46,637 nucleotides of DNA from Eggerthellaceae bacterium UBA5906 (GTDB lineage Bacteria > Actinomycetota > Coriobacteriia > Coriobacteriales > Eggerthellaceae), in NCBI GenBank assembly GCA_002431805.1, contig DJEE01000156.1:1-46637 (forward strand), given 5' to 3'. The position numbers and the translations under genes were made by a program. This document shows, piece by piece, positions 1 to 8,863 of the stretch; the stretch's first letter is position 1; each line of letters opens with the position of its first letter. The notes under the pieces were generated by a model. The model was given only the letters and a program-made list of their open reading frames with translations. It was not told the origin of the DNA and did not search any database.

Positions 1-816
1 GCCGATGGTGCCCATGTCCATCAGGCACACCGGTTTGGCGTCGCGGCCCAGTTCGTGGCGCATGTCCAAGTACTGGTCGTACGCCGCCTGCACGCGGTCG
101 TCGTCGATGGTGACGTTCGTCATTTCCGTGCCGAACGTGGTGTGGCGGCAGTGGTCTGACCAGTAAGTGTCGATCATCTTGATTTCGGTGATGGTGGGGC
201 AACGGCCTTCGCTTTGGAAGTACTGCTGGCAAAACGCCAGGTCAGCCTCGTCCATGGCAAGCTCGCGTTCGTCGATGAACGTCTGCAGCTGATCGGGCGT
301 AAGGTCCAAAAAGCCCTCGAGCACCTCCACCGGCGCCGGCTGCGGCTGCGCCATGGCCAGCGTTTCGCGCGGTTCAAGCGACGCCTCGCGCGCCTCGATG
401 GGATTGATGACGTAGTGCTTGATGGCGTCCACGTCTTCGCTGGTCAACGGACCGGTGAGCAAGTACACCTTCGCGCTGCGCACCTCGGGGCGCTCGCCTT
501 GGCTGATCAGCTGAATGCACTCGCTGGCCGAAGCCGCGCGCTGGTCGAACTGGCCAGGAAGGAACTCCACGGCGAATACGTGCGCGCCGCCTGTCTGCGG
601 CAGCTCGGCGGTTGCGGTGTCAACCTGCGGCTCGCTGAACACGGTAGGCACGCACTGCTCGAACAGCTCGGCCGAGATGCCCTCCACGTCGTAGCGGTTC
701 ACCAGGCGCAGCCCCTCAAGCGAGGTGATGCCCAGGATGCTGCGCAGCTCGTGCGCAAGCTGCTGAGCCTCAACGTCGAAGCCGGGCTTCTTCTCCACAT
801 AGATGCGGGAAACCAT
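1..816 (-). CDS. purL: Phosphoribosylformylglycinamidine synthase, N-terminal part (3' end outside window)
   Basis: This frame is open from an ATG at 816 to the window edge, giving the first 272 residues. The enzyme converts FGAR, glutamine and ATP to FGAM in cytosolic purine synthesis. The product begins MVSRIYVEKKPG and reaches DTYWSDHCRHTTFGTE near residue 220, a segment typical of the large FGAM synthases that fuse the PurS, PurL and PurQ parts (usually over 1,200 residues). An AAAGGA ribosome site lies just upstream of the ATG. purC lies about 770 bp upstream on the same strand, separated by an unrelated membrane protein gene and a terminator, so this gene probably has its own promoter. 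The catalytic and glutaminase parts cannot be seen. Confidence 0.9.
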   Translation of the reverse strand, partial: MVSRIYVEKKPGFDVEAQQLAHELRSILGITSLEGLRLVNRYDVEGISAELFEQCVPTVFSEPQVDTATAELPQTGGAHVFAVEFLPGQFDQRAASASECIQLISQGERPEVRSAKVYLLTGPLTSEDVDAIKHYVINPIEAREASLEPRETLAMAQPQPAPVEVLEGFLDLTPDQLQTFIDERELAMDEADLAFCQQYFQSEGRCPTITEIKMIDTYWSDHCRHTTFGTEMTNVTIDDDRVQAAYDQYLDMRHELGRDAKPVCLMDMGTIG

Positions 817-864
817 GGACGTCCTTTCTGTACGTCGTGTGCCGGGCGCGGGTGCGCCCTTCCG

Positions 865-900
865 AAAACGCAAGCGGGCACCGCGTGGGCGCCCGCTTGC
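865..900 (-). terminator. Rho-independent terminator after the small membrane protein gene
   Basis: The arms 870-879 (GCAAGCGGGC) and 891-900 (GCCCGCTTGC) form a perfect 10-bp stem with an 11-nt loop. Read on the minus strand, the stem is followed by GTTTTCGG. It lies between the stop of the membrane protein gene (950) and the purL start (816). Confidence 0.75.
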
Positions 901-949
901 AAACTTGCCTTACCAGGACGCAAGCGGGTGTGAAACCTGCTTGGTCGCG

Positions 950-1522
950 TTATTCGCTTTTCTTCTTGCCGAAGCCGAACAAGCCCTTTTTCTTCTCAGG
1001 CTCGGCTGGCGCCTCGGCAACCTGCTTCTGCGCCTCGCGCTGCTGGGCCTTCGCCTGCTTTTCGGCCTTGCGCTGCTCCTTCGTGGGATGGTTCAGCACC
1101 TCGTCGGCGTACTTTTGACGCGCCTTGCGGCATTTCGAGAAGTCAACGTACAGCGCTGCGATGATGGCGATGTACGCAAGTGCTAGCGTGACATACGTAA
1201 CCACCGCCGGAAGACCGAAGCTGTTACCCGCAAAGCTGATGCAGGTGAGCACGATGGCAGAAATGAGGCACACCCACCAGATTTTGCGCAGGCGTTTGTA
1301 CTCGGCCGTGGGCGGGTTGTAGAACTGGCGATCGCGTTCTTGCTGCTTGGCGCGCTGCTGCTTGCGCTCGGCCTTCTTCTGCTGCGGCGTTTTCTCGGTA
1401 GGCTGAATGCGCACCGAGGAAGCAGCTTTGGTGGCCGGCTTCGCCGAAGCTGCGGATTTGCGCGTGGCACCCTTGTGGTCGTCGTTCTGGTAGCGCTCAT
1501 TCATTGGGTTTCTCTGCGTCAT
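950..1522 (-). CDS. Small membrane protein with charged coiled ends, unknown function
   Basis: The product is 190 residues and I do not recognise a family. Residues 1-75 are hydrophilic and rich in Lys, Gln and Arg. Two hydrophobic helices follow (about 81-99, containing WWVCLISAIVLTC, and 104-126). The last 65 residues are again Lys/Gln/Glu-rich and end in GLFGFGKKKSE. This is a hairpin-like integral membrane protein with both charged ends probably cytoplasmic. A second in-frame ATG seven codons in (MNERYQ) is an equally plausible start, since neither has a strong ribosome site. It sits between purC and purL on the same strand but nothing in it suggests a purine role. Confidence 0.75.
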   Translation of the reverse strand: MTQRNPMNERYQNDDHKGATRKSAASAKPATKAASSVRIQPTEKTPQQKKAERKQQRAKQQERDRQFYNPPTAEYKRLRKIWWVCLISAIVLTCISFAGNSFGLPAVVTYVTLALAYIAIIAALYVDFSKCRKARQKYADEVLNHPTKEQRKAEKQAKAQQREAQKQVAEAPAEPEKKKGLFGFGKKKSE

Positions 1523-1583
1523 AGGTATCGTTTCTAAAATCAGTTGCTTGCTATCTTTTCAAGTTTCGTCAGCTCAGAGCTTT

Positions 1584-2456
1584 CTAAAACTCGAATTTCT
1601 TGCCGGAAATCTTTTCGTACGCCGCGATGTACTTCTGGCTGGTGCGCTCGATGACTTCCTGGGGCAGATGCGGCGGGTTGCCCTTGCGGTCCCAGTTGGC
1701 GTTGAGCCAGTCGCGCACGTACTGCTTGTCGAAGCTGGCCTGGTCGCGGCCCGGTTCGTAGGCATCGCCCGGCCAGAAACGGCTTGAGTCGGGCGTGAGC
1801 ACCTCGTCGGCCAGGATAATTTCGCCGTCGATGACGCCGAACTCGAACTTGGTGTCGGCAATGATGATGCCGTTTTCCGCCGCATGGTCGCGCGCGGTGG
1901 AGTACACCTTGATGGCCAGGTCGCGCAGCTGCGCAGCGGCGTCCTGCCCGATGATTTCCGCGCAGCGCTCGAAGCTGATGTTCTCGTCGTGGTCGCCGAT
2001 TTCAGCTTTCGTGGAAGGCGTGAAAATGGGTTCGGGCAGCTTCGAGGAATTCACCAGGCCTTCGGGAAGCTTGATGCCGCACACCGTGCCCTGCTTCTGG
2101 TACTCCTTCAGGCCGCTGCCGGCAAGGTAACCGCGCACGATGCACTCGATGGGGAACATCTGCGCCTTTTTCACCAGCATGAAGCGGCCGCGCAGGTAAT
2201 CGGCGTAGGGCTTGAACTGCTCGGGCAGGTCGGCCACGTCGGCGCTGATCAGGTGGTTGCCGATAACGTCTTTCAGCTGGTCAAGCCAGAACAGCGAGAT
2301 TTGCGTGAGTACGGCGCCCTTGTGCGGGATTTCGTCCTCAAGAATGTAATCAAATGCCGAGATGCGGTCGGTTGCCACCATCAGCAGCTTGTCGCCCAGG
2401 TCGTAGATGTCGCGCACCTTGCCCTGTGCGTCTGGCTTGATGTCGATTCCGCTCAT
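1584..2456 (-). CDS. purC: SAICAR synthetase (phosphoribosylaminoimidazole-succinocarboxamide synthase)
   Basis: The 290-residue product joins CAIR and aspartate using ATP in cytosolic purine synthesis. Family signatures are clear: GKVRDIYDLGDKLLMVATDR at the N-terminus, CIVRGYLAGSGLKEY in the middle, and IADTKFEFG followed by LADEVLTPDSSRFW. Length and layout match the ~290-300-residue bacterial type. I chose the ATG at 2456 (MSGIDIK) because an AGGAAGGAAAAGG ribosome site precedes it; the frame is open 13 codons further upstream. The sensor kinase gene ends 102 bp upstream on the same strand. Confidence 0.95.
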   Translation of the reverse strand: MSGIDIKPDAQGKVRDIYDLGDKLLMVATDRISAFDYILEDEIPHKGAVLTQISLFWLDQLKDVIGNHLISADVADLPEQFKPYADYLRGRFMLVKKAQMFPIECIVRGYLAGSGLKEYQKQGTVCGIKLPEGLVNSSKLPEPIFTPSTKAEIGDHDENISFERCAEIIGQDAAAQLRDLAIKVYSTARDHAAENGIIIADTKFEFGVIDGEIILADEVLTPDSSRFWPGDAYEPGRDQASFDKQYVRDWLNANWDRKGNPPHLPQEVIERTSQKYIAAYEKISGKKFEF

Positions 2457-2558
2457 GCCTGCCTTTTCCTTCCTATGCGGTTTGCCGCTGCGCACACTCC
2501 GCGCGCAGCCACGTTCCGCGCCGCGCCTGCGGCGTGTTTCGAACTTCCCTATTATGGT

Positions 2559-4301
2559 CTATTTTTCGTCGTCGTGCGACCGTCCGAACGGTATCCCCGT
2601 TTTTTGCGCATGACGTTGTTGCTGGCGTTGCTGCTCGCGCTGTTCGCGCTGCTCCTTGCGCTGCTGCTGTTGCTGTTCTTTGCGCTGCTGCTGCTCTTTG
2701 CGCTGTTCCTTGCGCTGCTGCTTCTGCTCTTCCTCTTCGGTGTACAGCGGCAGGTTGATGGTGAAGCACGCGCCCTTGTCCTTTTCGCCTTCAACGGTAA
2801 CGAAGCCGTTGTGGCGATCGACGATTTCCTTCACCACCGACAAGCCGATGCCCAGCCCGCCGCTTTCACGCGTGCGGCCGGCGTCGGCGCGCCAGAAGCG
2901 GCTGAACACCATCTTGGCTTCCTCGGGCGTCAGGCCGATGCCCGTGTCGCGCACGGCGATGGCCGCTTTGTCGTTGTGGCTGGACACGCTTACGGTGATG
3001 GTACCGCCCTCGGGAGTGTAGCGTACCGCGTTGGAAATGAGGTTGGCCGTGGCTTGGCGAATCATGTCGGCGTCGCCGCGCACGCGCACGCCGCGCTCCA
3101 CTTCGTAGATGAGCTTCAGGCCCGAATCGGACACGTAAGCCTCATGCGTGGCGATGATGCCGCTGATCAGGTCGCCCACGTCGAGCACTTCCTTTTTCAT
3201 GGGCGTGCTGCGGTTTTCCAGGCGCGAGAGCTTTAGAATAGCGTCTACCAGGCGGCTTAAGCGCTGGACCTCGGCGTTCACCGTTTCAAGACGCTCTTCG
3301 GACGGCTCGAACACGCCGTCGACCATAGCCTCGACCGTTGCCTGGATGGCCATAAGCGGCGTGCGCAGCTCGTGCGCCACGTCAGTGGTAAGGCGGCGCT
3401 CCAGCTTGCGGTCGCGCTCGATGGAGTCGGCCATGGCGTCGAACGTCATGCCCAAGCGCGCGATTTCGTCCTCGCCGCGGATGCCCGTGCGAGCCGACAA
3501 GTTACCTTCCTTGATAGCGCGCGCCGTGCTTGCCATGGTGTTGATGGGCCGCACCAGCGTGCGCGCGAACAGAAAGCCGATGCACGACGCCAGCACGATG
3601 GCCAGCACCGTGGCGAACACCATTGCCTGGTAGGAGTTGTTGGAGAACTGCTCGTCGGCTTGCGTGAGCAGGCTTTCGCTGCCGTACACCCAAATGCGCA
3701 CCGAACCCACAGCCGTGCCACCGTACTCGATGGGCGCGCTGGTGAACTGCTGGCTGGCAGTTGCCGGCGGGGCCAACGTGCGGCTGGAGCTTGAGCCGGT
3801 TGACGACGAGCCGCTGCTTGACGTCATGCCGCTTTTCGTGCCGCCGTCGTCGTCAATGGAAACGGCCGACGAATCGTACACGGCCTTGCCCGTGGTGTTG
3901 TCGATAATGGCCACGCCCACGCCGCTGTTCAGGCTTTCGGCGTATTTCGCCACCGCCTCGATTTGCGGGTCGTGCAGCGTGTGCGAGGTGCTATACACCT
4001 CTTCGATGCGCGTTGCCGTGCTCTCGGCCAGCGACTTCATGTTCTCTTGCGTGTAAGTATGGAAGTGTTGCTGCCACACAAACGACAGCACGCCGATGGC
4101 AACCATGGCGGTCATGGCCGCTATCAGGGCAAACGCCATGGTCATACGCGAGGTGTACGTAAGGTTGTTCCACCAATCGCGCACGCCTCGGAACAGCTTT
4201 TTGCGCGGCTTTTTCTTTTCTTCGGAAGGACGCTCAACCACAACCGGCCCCGTGGGTGCGGAGCCGGTTGTTGGAGCGTCTTGCGTTGTGTTGGTATCCA
4301 C
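2559..4301 (-). CDS. Sensor histidine kinase with Ser-rich sensor domain and Q/R/K/E-repeat tail
   Basis: The 580-residue product is a membrane sensor kinase. It has a cytoplasmic Lys/Arg-rich N-terminus, TM1 (about 54-76), an extracytoplasmic region (77-224) with a Ser-rich stretch near 158-173, TM2 (226-246), HAMP, then DVAHELRTPL with phospho-acceptor His310. The N box (ANLISNAVRYTPEGG), DTGIGL and GGLGIGL complete the ATPase domain. The family normally ends soon after that domain (about residue 520). Here a tail of about 45 residues made almost only of Gln, Arg, Lys and Glu follows, encoded by a degenerate CGCAAGGAGCAG-like repeat. Translation starts at a GTG (4301). Its partner regulator gene ends 77 bp upstream and is probably cotranscribed. 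The signal sensed is unknown. Confidence 0.92.
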   Translation of the reverse strand: MDTNTTQDAPTTGSAPTGPVVVERPSEEKKKPRKKLFRGVRDWWNNLTYTSRMTMAFALIAAMTAMVAIGVLSFVWQQHFHTYTQENMKSLAESTATRIEEVYSTSHTLHDPQIEAVAKYAESLNSGVGVAIIDNTTGKAVYDSSAVSIDDDGGTKSGMTSSSGSSSTGSSSSRTLAPPATASQQFTSAPIEYGGTAVGSVRIWVYGSESLLTQADEQFSNNSYQAMVFATVLAIVLASCIGFLFARTLVRPINTMASTARAIKEGNLSARTGIRGEDEIARLGMTFDAMADSIERDRKLERRLTTDVAHELRTPLMAIQATVEAMVDGVFEPSEERLETVNAEVQRLSRLVDAILKLSRLENRSTPMKKEVLDVGDLISGIIATHEAYVSDSGLKLIYEVERGVRVRGDADMIRQATANLISNAVRYTPEGGTITVSVSSHNDKAAIAVRDTGIGLTPEEAKMVFSRFWRADAGRTRESGGLGIGLSVVKEIVDRHNGFVTVEGEKDKGACFTINLPLYTEEEEQKQQRKEQRKEQQQRKEQQQQQRKEQREQREQQRQQQRHAQKTGIPFGRSHDDEK

Positions 4302-4378
4302 GTGGGCACGCAGCCTTTCGTTGCGAACGGTAAGGCGCGGCCGACGCTGCCAGCCGCGCGCTGGCTAGCGATGGGGTG

Positions 4379-5089
4379 TTACTGGCCCTGCTTGGTGGGG
4401 TCCTCGAAGCGGTAACCCACGCCGTGCACGGTGTGCAGCCACTTGGGGTTGCGCGGGTTGTCGCCAATTTTTGCACGCAGGTTCTTCACGTGGGAGTCGA
4501 TGGTGCGCTCGTAGCCCTCGAAGTCGTAACCGAGCACCTTTTCCACCAGCTCCATGCGCGAGTACACGCGGCCCGGGTAACGCGACAGCGTGGTGAGCAG
4601 CTTGAACTCGCTGGCCGTAAGGTCGATTTCCTTGCCGGAAACCATAACCTTGTGGCCGGACACGTCGATGGTGAGCTCACCGAATTCCAGCACCTCGCGC
4701 TGCGGCTCGGAGTCGGCGTGCACGCGGCGCAGCAGCGCGCGGGCGCGAGCGACCAGCTCACGCGGGCTGAAGGGCTTCACCAGGTAGTCGTCGGCACCCA
4801 GCTCCAGGCCGATGATGCGGTCTTCCACTTCGCCCTTTGCGGTAAGCATGATGATGGGCACATCGGAGTTATCGCGGATGGCGCGGCAGACGCGCTCGCC
4901 GGGCACGCGCGGGAGCATAAGGTCAAGGATGACCAGGTCAAAGTGGTGCTTGGAGAATTCCTCCAGGGCCTCCTGACCGTCGCCGACGGCGGTTACCCAG
5001 TAATTTTCACGTTCGAGATAGGCGGTAACGGCATCGCGGATGGCTTTCTCGTCTTCAACCAACAGGATGCGTCGCGTTTCGTTGCTCAT
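4379..5089 (-). CDS. OmpR/PhoB-family response regulator
   Basis: The 236-residue product has a receiver domain with acidic pocket VEDE, phospho-acceptor Asp56 (DLVILDLMLP), Thr83 and Lys105 (DDYLVKPF). A winged-helix DNA-binding domain (about 130-230) carries the typical LTASEFKLLTTL, RTIDSHVKNLRAKIGD and VHGVGYRF segments. An AAGGAG ribosome site precedes the ATG. It is first in an apparent two-gene operon with the sensor kinase, which should phosphorylate it. The region upstream (5090-5232) is shared with a divergent gene. Confidence 0.95.
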   Translation of the reverse strand: MSNETRRILLVEDEKAIRDAVTAYLERENYWVTAVGDGQEALEEFSKHHFDLVILDLMLPRVPGERVCRAIRDNSDVPIIMLTAKGEVEDRIIGLELGADDYLVKPFSPRELVARARALLRRVHADSEPQREVLEFGELTIDVSGHKVMVSGKEIDLTASEFKLLTTLSRYPGRVYSRMELVEKVLGYDFEGYERTIDSHVKNLRAKIGDNPRNPKWLHTVHGVGYRFEDPTKQGQ

Positions 5090-5232
5090 GGTTCACTCCT
5101 TAGGAAGTTCGGTCCATGTTAAAGCCCGCTGCGTCCCCCTTTGGGCGCAATGGGTGAATGGTGTTTGGGTTTATTGTAACAAGTGAAGTCAAACCGCTTC
5201 GCCCCTGTTGGCGAAATGACATAATTACCGCC

Positions 5233-6900
5233 ATGGTAACCCGCAGAACATCTCAAGGCGGCGGCACGCGCCGCACCGCTCAAACATCCCGTGCGAACAG
5301 GGGCGCTGGCAGCTCAGCCCGCCCGTCGCGCGGCGCTTTCGCACGTTCGGGTGCAGCTGGCTTAGGCAAGGTTTCCGCTGGTCGCGGCGCTGCTGGCACC
5401 GGGCGTAGCGCACAGGCGCGCGCAAACCGCCAGGCGTCGGGCGCACGCAGCGCCCACGCGGGCCGCGTTGGCGGCACCGCCCGCAGCAGCCGGCCGCAAC
5501 GCGTAGGCAACGTGCGCACGCAGCGCGAAGGCGGCACATATGTTGGCTCCGCCACGCCCACCCCGCTTTCCGGCACGCCGGGCCTCGGCGGCATCGGGCT
5601 TGCCGGCGGCGCTCCCACCAGCCACGGCACGCCGCGCCCCTCTACCGGCGACGGCGGGCAAACGCTTATTTCGCGCCGTGGGCTTTTGCTGGGCGCGCTT
5701 GGCGTAGGCGTGCTGGCCGCCGCCGGCGCAGGAGCGGCCGCCGTGGTAAGCAGCCAGGGCGAGAAGACGCCCACCATCCAAACGCTGAAGGTGCCCACCA
5801 ACGCCGTATCGTCCATCGCCGATTTAACGCAGGTGGAAAACGCCGACGACTGCATGACGAAGCTTGGCGAGTACGACCTGCCCTACGGCACGCTAGTGTT
5901 CGCCAACGACAGCACGTTCGCCTGCTGTTTGCTGCCCACGGAAAAGGCCAAACCGCTGGCGCAAGTTGCCACGCTTTCGCTTGCTTCGGGCAACTACACC
6001 GTGGTGCTGCCGGAGGCGCAAGGCCAAGACGACGGCTTTGAGGTGTACGACGCGCGCTGCACATCGCAGGGCGTGGTGTGGACCGAGGCCAACATCATGA
6101 ACGGCGTGTGGCGCGTGTTTTCCGCAAAGCTCAGTGCAGACGGCGGCAGCCTGTCAAGCGTGCAGCAGCTTGACGAGGGCTCCACCGACGAGTTTGAAAC
6201 GCCCACCATTGCCGCAGTTGGCAGCCATGCGTTTTGGCAGGTCATGCCCAAAGTTGACAACACCGTTACCGCCGCGTCGCAAATTGCGCAGCTCAAGCGC
6301 GCTTCTATGGGCAGCGCCGACGGCGAGGTGGCCTACGAGTCGGCGGGGCGCATGGCAACCGCGCCGTACGCCACAAGCTCGGGCGTGGTCATCACGCCGC
6401 GTGCAACGGGTGCGTCATCGTACTACCAGCTTACGCTGGTAAGCGAAAACGGCGACGTCAGCGACACGTGCACGCTGCCCGCATCCATGAAGCCGCTTGA
6501 GGCCGGTTACGGGAAAACGGGCTTTACGTTCGCGTTCGATGCCACGTACAGCTACGGCGACGGCATTGCCAACTTAGGCACCTACGCGCCGGCAAGCAAG
6601 CCGGGCAACGGCGACTACAGCGACCAGAAGTGGGTGCGCTTCGATCGCACGCCCACCACCGCGCCGGCGTGGTGCGGCAACTGGCTGATGGTGAAGTCGA
6701 CCAGCGCCGTGTGCGGTGTAGACGTTGACGGCAAGCGCTATTTCGCGCTGAGCACGGAAAACGGCGCCGATGACTACGGCGAGTGGCTGGCGTCGGAAGG
6801 CGAAGGCGACACCGTGGTGACGTACTCGAACATCAACTACACCCCCATCGGCAGCGACGCCGTAACCTGCTGCCGAGTAAAAGTGTGGCAAGCGAAGTAA
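5233..6900 (+). CDS. Membrane-anchored protein with basic disordered N-terminus and Tat-like RR segment
   Basis: The product is 555 residues from the ATG at 5233, chosen because the composition becomes consistently Arg/Gly/Ser-rich only from there; the frame is open back to 5158. Residues 1-145 are low-complexity and very basic. An SRRGLLLGALG motif (Arg148-Arg149) then leads into one hydrophobic helix (151-172), resembling an internal Tat-type signal or anchor. The remaining ~380 residues are presumably outside the membrane, rich in Thr, Ser, Gly and aromatic residues, and could be a beta-propeller, which is a guess. It is divergent from the two-component operon. I do not recognise a family, and no clear ribosome site is visible. 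Confidence 0.75.
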   Translation: MVTRRTSQGGGTRRTAQTSRANRGAGSSARPSRGAFARSGAAGLGKVSAGRGAAGTGRSAQARANRQASGARSAHAGRVGGTARSSRPQRVGNVRTQREGGTYVGSATPTPLSGTPGLGGIGLAGGAPTSHGTPRPSTGDGGQTLISRRGLLLGALGVGVLAAAGAGAAAVVSSQGEKTPTIQTLKVPTNAVSSIADLTQVENADDCMTKLGEYDLPYGTLVFANDSTFACCLLPTEKAKPLAQVATLSLASGNYTVVLPEAQGQDDGFEVYDARCTSQGVVWTEANIMNGVWRVFSAKLSADGGSLSSVQQLDEGSTDEFETPTIAAVGSHAFWQVMPKVDNTVTAASQIAQLKRASMGSADGEVAYESAGRMATAPYATSSGVVITPRATGASSYYQLTLVSENGDVSDTCTLPASMKPLEAGYGKTGFTFAFDATYSYGDGIANLGTYAPASKPGNGDYSDQKWVRFDRTPTTAPAWCGNWLMVKSTSAVCGVDVDGKRYFALSTENGADDYGEWLASEGEGDTVVTYSNINYTPIGSDAVTCCRVKVWQAK

Positions 6901-7040
6901 GGGCGCCCTGCTAGGGGGGGGTGCCCCGCGTTGCAAGCTTCGACAATTTGCTTGGAAACTTTGGACCAACCGCGCTTTAGTTGCCTTTTGGCTCGTTTTT
7001 TCGATTGGGACAAGCGGGCAAGCGCGCCGATTTTTCGAAG

Positions 7041-7227
7041 TTGCTGCCAAAATTTGCGTCTGTGTGCGCGCCGCGCCCGTAATTGGGCGATTCGCAAGGG
7101 AAACCACCTTGCAAAAAGAACCAACAAGGGTGAAACGAGCCACTTGCTGCTCGTTGGTTACATAAAAAGGCGCGCTTGTAAATCAGCGCAAGCGCGCCGC
7201 ACACATCACCGCAAATTTTGACAGCAA
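7041..7227. repeat. Inverted pair 1 of the GCTGCCAAAA repeat family
   Basis: The left copy (7041-7067) reads TTGCTGCCAAAATTTGCG then TGTGTGCG. The right copy, on the other strand (7227 down to about 7195), reads TTGCTGTCAAAATTTGCG then TGATGTGTGCG. The 18-nt cores differ at one base. The pair brackets about 190 bp without a gene, just downstream of the endonuclease-like gene. Related pairs are at 8611-8785 and 27813-27981. The region 6901-7243 otherwise holds only the terminator at 7165-7198. Confidence 0.7.
7165..7198 (-). terminator. Terminator of the endonuclease-like gene
   Basis: GGCGCGCTTG (7169-7178) and CAAGCGCGCC (7189-7198) form a perfect 10-bp stem. On the minus strand it is followed by CTTTTTATG, a good U-tract. 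The same CAAGCGCGCCG string recurs at 7019-7029. Confidence 0.8.
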
Positions 7228-7243
7228 CTAACCGAAACCCTCG

Positions 7244-8233
7244 CTACAAATCAAATTCCGCACCGTAATGGGGTTGAGGCAGCACAGCAAGCCTGAGCTC
7301 CCTATTGCGCTTGCACCATTCTTGCGCACGCGGCCGGACGCATTTTCCTAAAGCCCTGCCTGCAATCTTTGCAACGTCATCCATTTTTGCTTCACTCATA
7401 ATTTGCCGACGACCTACCGTGACCACGTTGATGCCCTGAAACAACAGCGCGTTGCGGCGCGCCGCATCTTGCTCGATGCGCTCCGACCCCACATGGCATA
7501 AATCGCTATCGTACTCAATTGCGAAACGGGCGCTTGGCCAATATAAATCCGCCTTATAGTAGCGCTTCGTTTGAGACAGCTCGTTTTTGGGCACCACCTC
7601 AATGCGCGCATTCATTTGCGGCGCAGGCAGACCATAGCCGCCAAGCAAACACGGCAACGACAGAAGCATGGCCAAAGCGGTTTCCATCGGGGAGGCGGAA
7701 TCAGCCAGAACGTAATCGGCCACACGCCGAAGCGCCTTGACGCCGGTAGCTCCTTTCGCGCCGGACGCAAAGCGTTTCAAGCTTTTTGGCGAAGTCAGCG
7801 GCACGGCTCTCGAAAAGCCATTCAAGCCACCAAGTCGATACGAACCGCACAGCTCGAACGCGACGGCAATTGCGTCGATAAGCCCATTGCGCGACGTGTA
7901 ATGCAGTAGCGAAAGCTCGGGGGCAGCCAGAAAAACGCCTTCCGATGAGCGATAGAAGCGCATTCCCGATTTGGGGAGAAGCTTAGGCTGCACATGCCAA
8001 ACGACATCGTGCCGAGACAACCTCATGGTTTGACGTGGGACCAGCACGTGAACAGGCTTTGAGAGGCAGGCGTATCCGCGCTGGTCAAGCTCGCGAAGCT
8101 CCAAAGCGCAAGGCCGAACCGTATCGAGCCCGCGCGTTTTGCCGAACGGGAGCGGCACCAATCCATCCGGCGATAAAGCTAAATCGCGCCGATATATCTC
8201 AATTGCCGATATGTCCGTAAGCACAAGTCCCAT
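7244..8233 (-). CDS. DUF559/Vsr-like endonuclease-fold protein
   Basis: The product is 329 residues from the ATG at 8233 (MGLVLTDIS). The longer open frame upstream has Cys-rich, non-protein-like composition. The C-terminal ~110 residues resemble the DUF559/very-short-patch endonuclease fold: Glu184 (SPMETALAM), KADLYWP (Asp229), FAIEYDSDLCH (Glu240, Asp242) and RIEQDAARRNALLFQGINVV, followed by a basic VGRRQIM segment. That spacing fits the PD-(D/E)XK catalytic pattern. The N-terminal ~170 residues are unassigned, although proteins of this layout sometimes have an AbiEi-like N-terminal part. The target and role are unknown. The gene is bracketed by inverted-repeat elements on both sides and ends in its own terminator, so it is a single-gene unit. 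Confidence 0.75.
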   Translation of the reverse strand: MGLVLTDISAIEIYRRDLALSPDGLVPLPFGKTRGLDTVRPCALELRELDQRGYACLSKPVHVLVPRQTMRLSRHDVVWHVQPKLLPKSGMRFYRSSEGVFLAAPELSLLHYTSRNGLIDAIAVAFELCGSYRLGGLNGFSRAVPLTSPKSLKRFASGAKGATGVKALRRVADYVLADSASPMETALAMLLSLPCLLGGYGLPAPQMNARIEVVPKNELSQTKRYYKADLYWPSARFAIEYDSDLCHVGSERIEQDAARRNALLFQGINVVTVGRRQIMSEAKMDDVAKIAGRALGKCVRPRAQEWCKRNRELRLAVLPQPHYGAEFDL

Positions 8234-8610
8234 AAAGCGAGCATACCAACGTGACCTTGCAGACAAATTGCGGAAATGGCCGCCTTGAATCGCGCGAATC
8301 TTGCGGAAACCCCAACGGCGATCTAACCCGAATCTTGCGCATTCGCTGCACTTTCCGCATTGCCCCAATGCTAAACAGCAAACGGATATCGAATTGCCCG
8401 CAGGCGGCCCATGCTCTAGATTCCAACACGCACGAAGCTGCTGCTTTCGGCGCGCAACCATGCATACGGCCGGGCGATTGCGCGAAACCCAGCTTTCAGC
8501 TTGTTTAAGGCAGCAAAACCACAATAGGCAGGAACCACAACAGGCGACAACGCCCTTAGCCTTAGGGATGGGGGCGGCTTTACCGGGCGGTCCGCTTGCC
8601 GCTTTTCGCC

Positions 8611-8785
8611 ACTTCCTGCCAAAAATTTCGCCTGTGTGTGAAAGCGGCAACGCCAGACGCAAAAAGCAAAGCCGGTTCGTACGTTTTCGCATTGCAAGGA
8701 CCGCGATTCAATGCAAAAGCCCCACTTTGGCGCGCGGGCAGAAGCAAAGAGAGCACATGAACGAAAATTTTGGCAGGAAGGCCGC
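8611..8785. repeat. Inverted pair 2 of the GCTGCCAAAA repeat family
   Basis: The left copy starts at 8612 with CTTCCTGCCAAAAATTTCGC. The right copy, on the opposite strand from about 8781 downwards, reads CTTCCTGCCAAAATTTTCG. Up to 28 nt align around these cores. The interval lies in the 630-bp stretch 8234-8863, where I see no convincing gene; frames there have Cys/Arg-rich shadow composition. The pair lies upstream of the endonuclease-like gene, while pair 1 lies downstream of it. Confidence 0.65.
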
Positions 8786-8863
8786 AAAATCCTTTATATA
8801 GCGAGCCCCGAGCACAGAGGATGCGCGGTTTGTGAGCGCCCTTAGGTTTGCGAGGCCAACGCC

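Noticed and set aside
8301..8801. Plus-strand frame of 166 codons in the gap before the YbaN-like gene
   Set aside because: Cys/Arg/His-rich, no ribosome site, and it runs through both arms of repeat pair 2.
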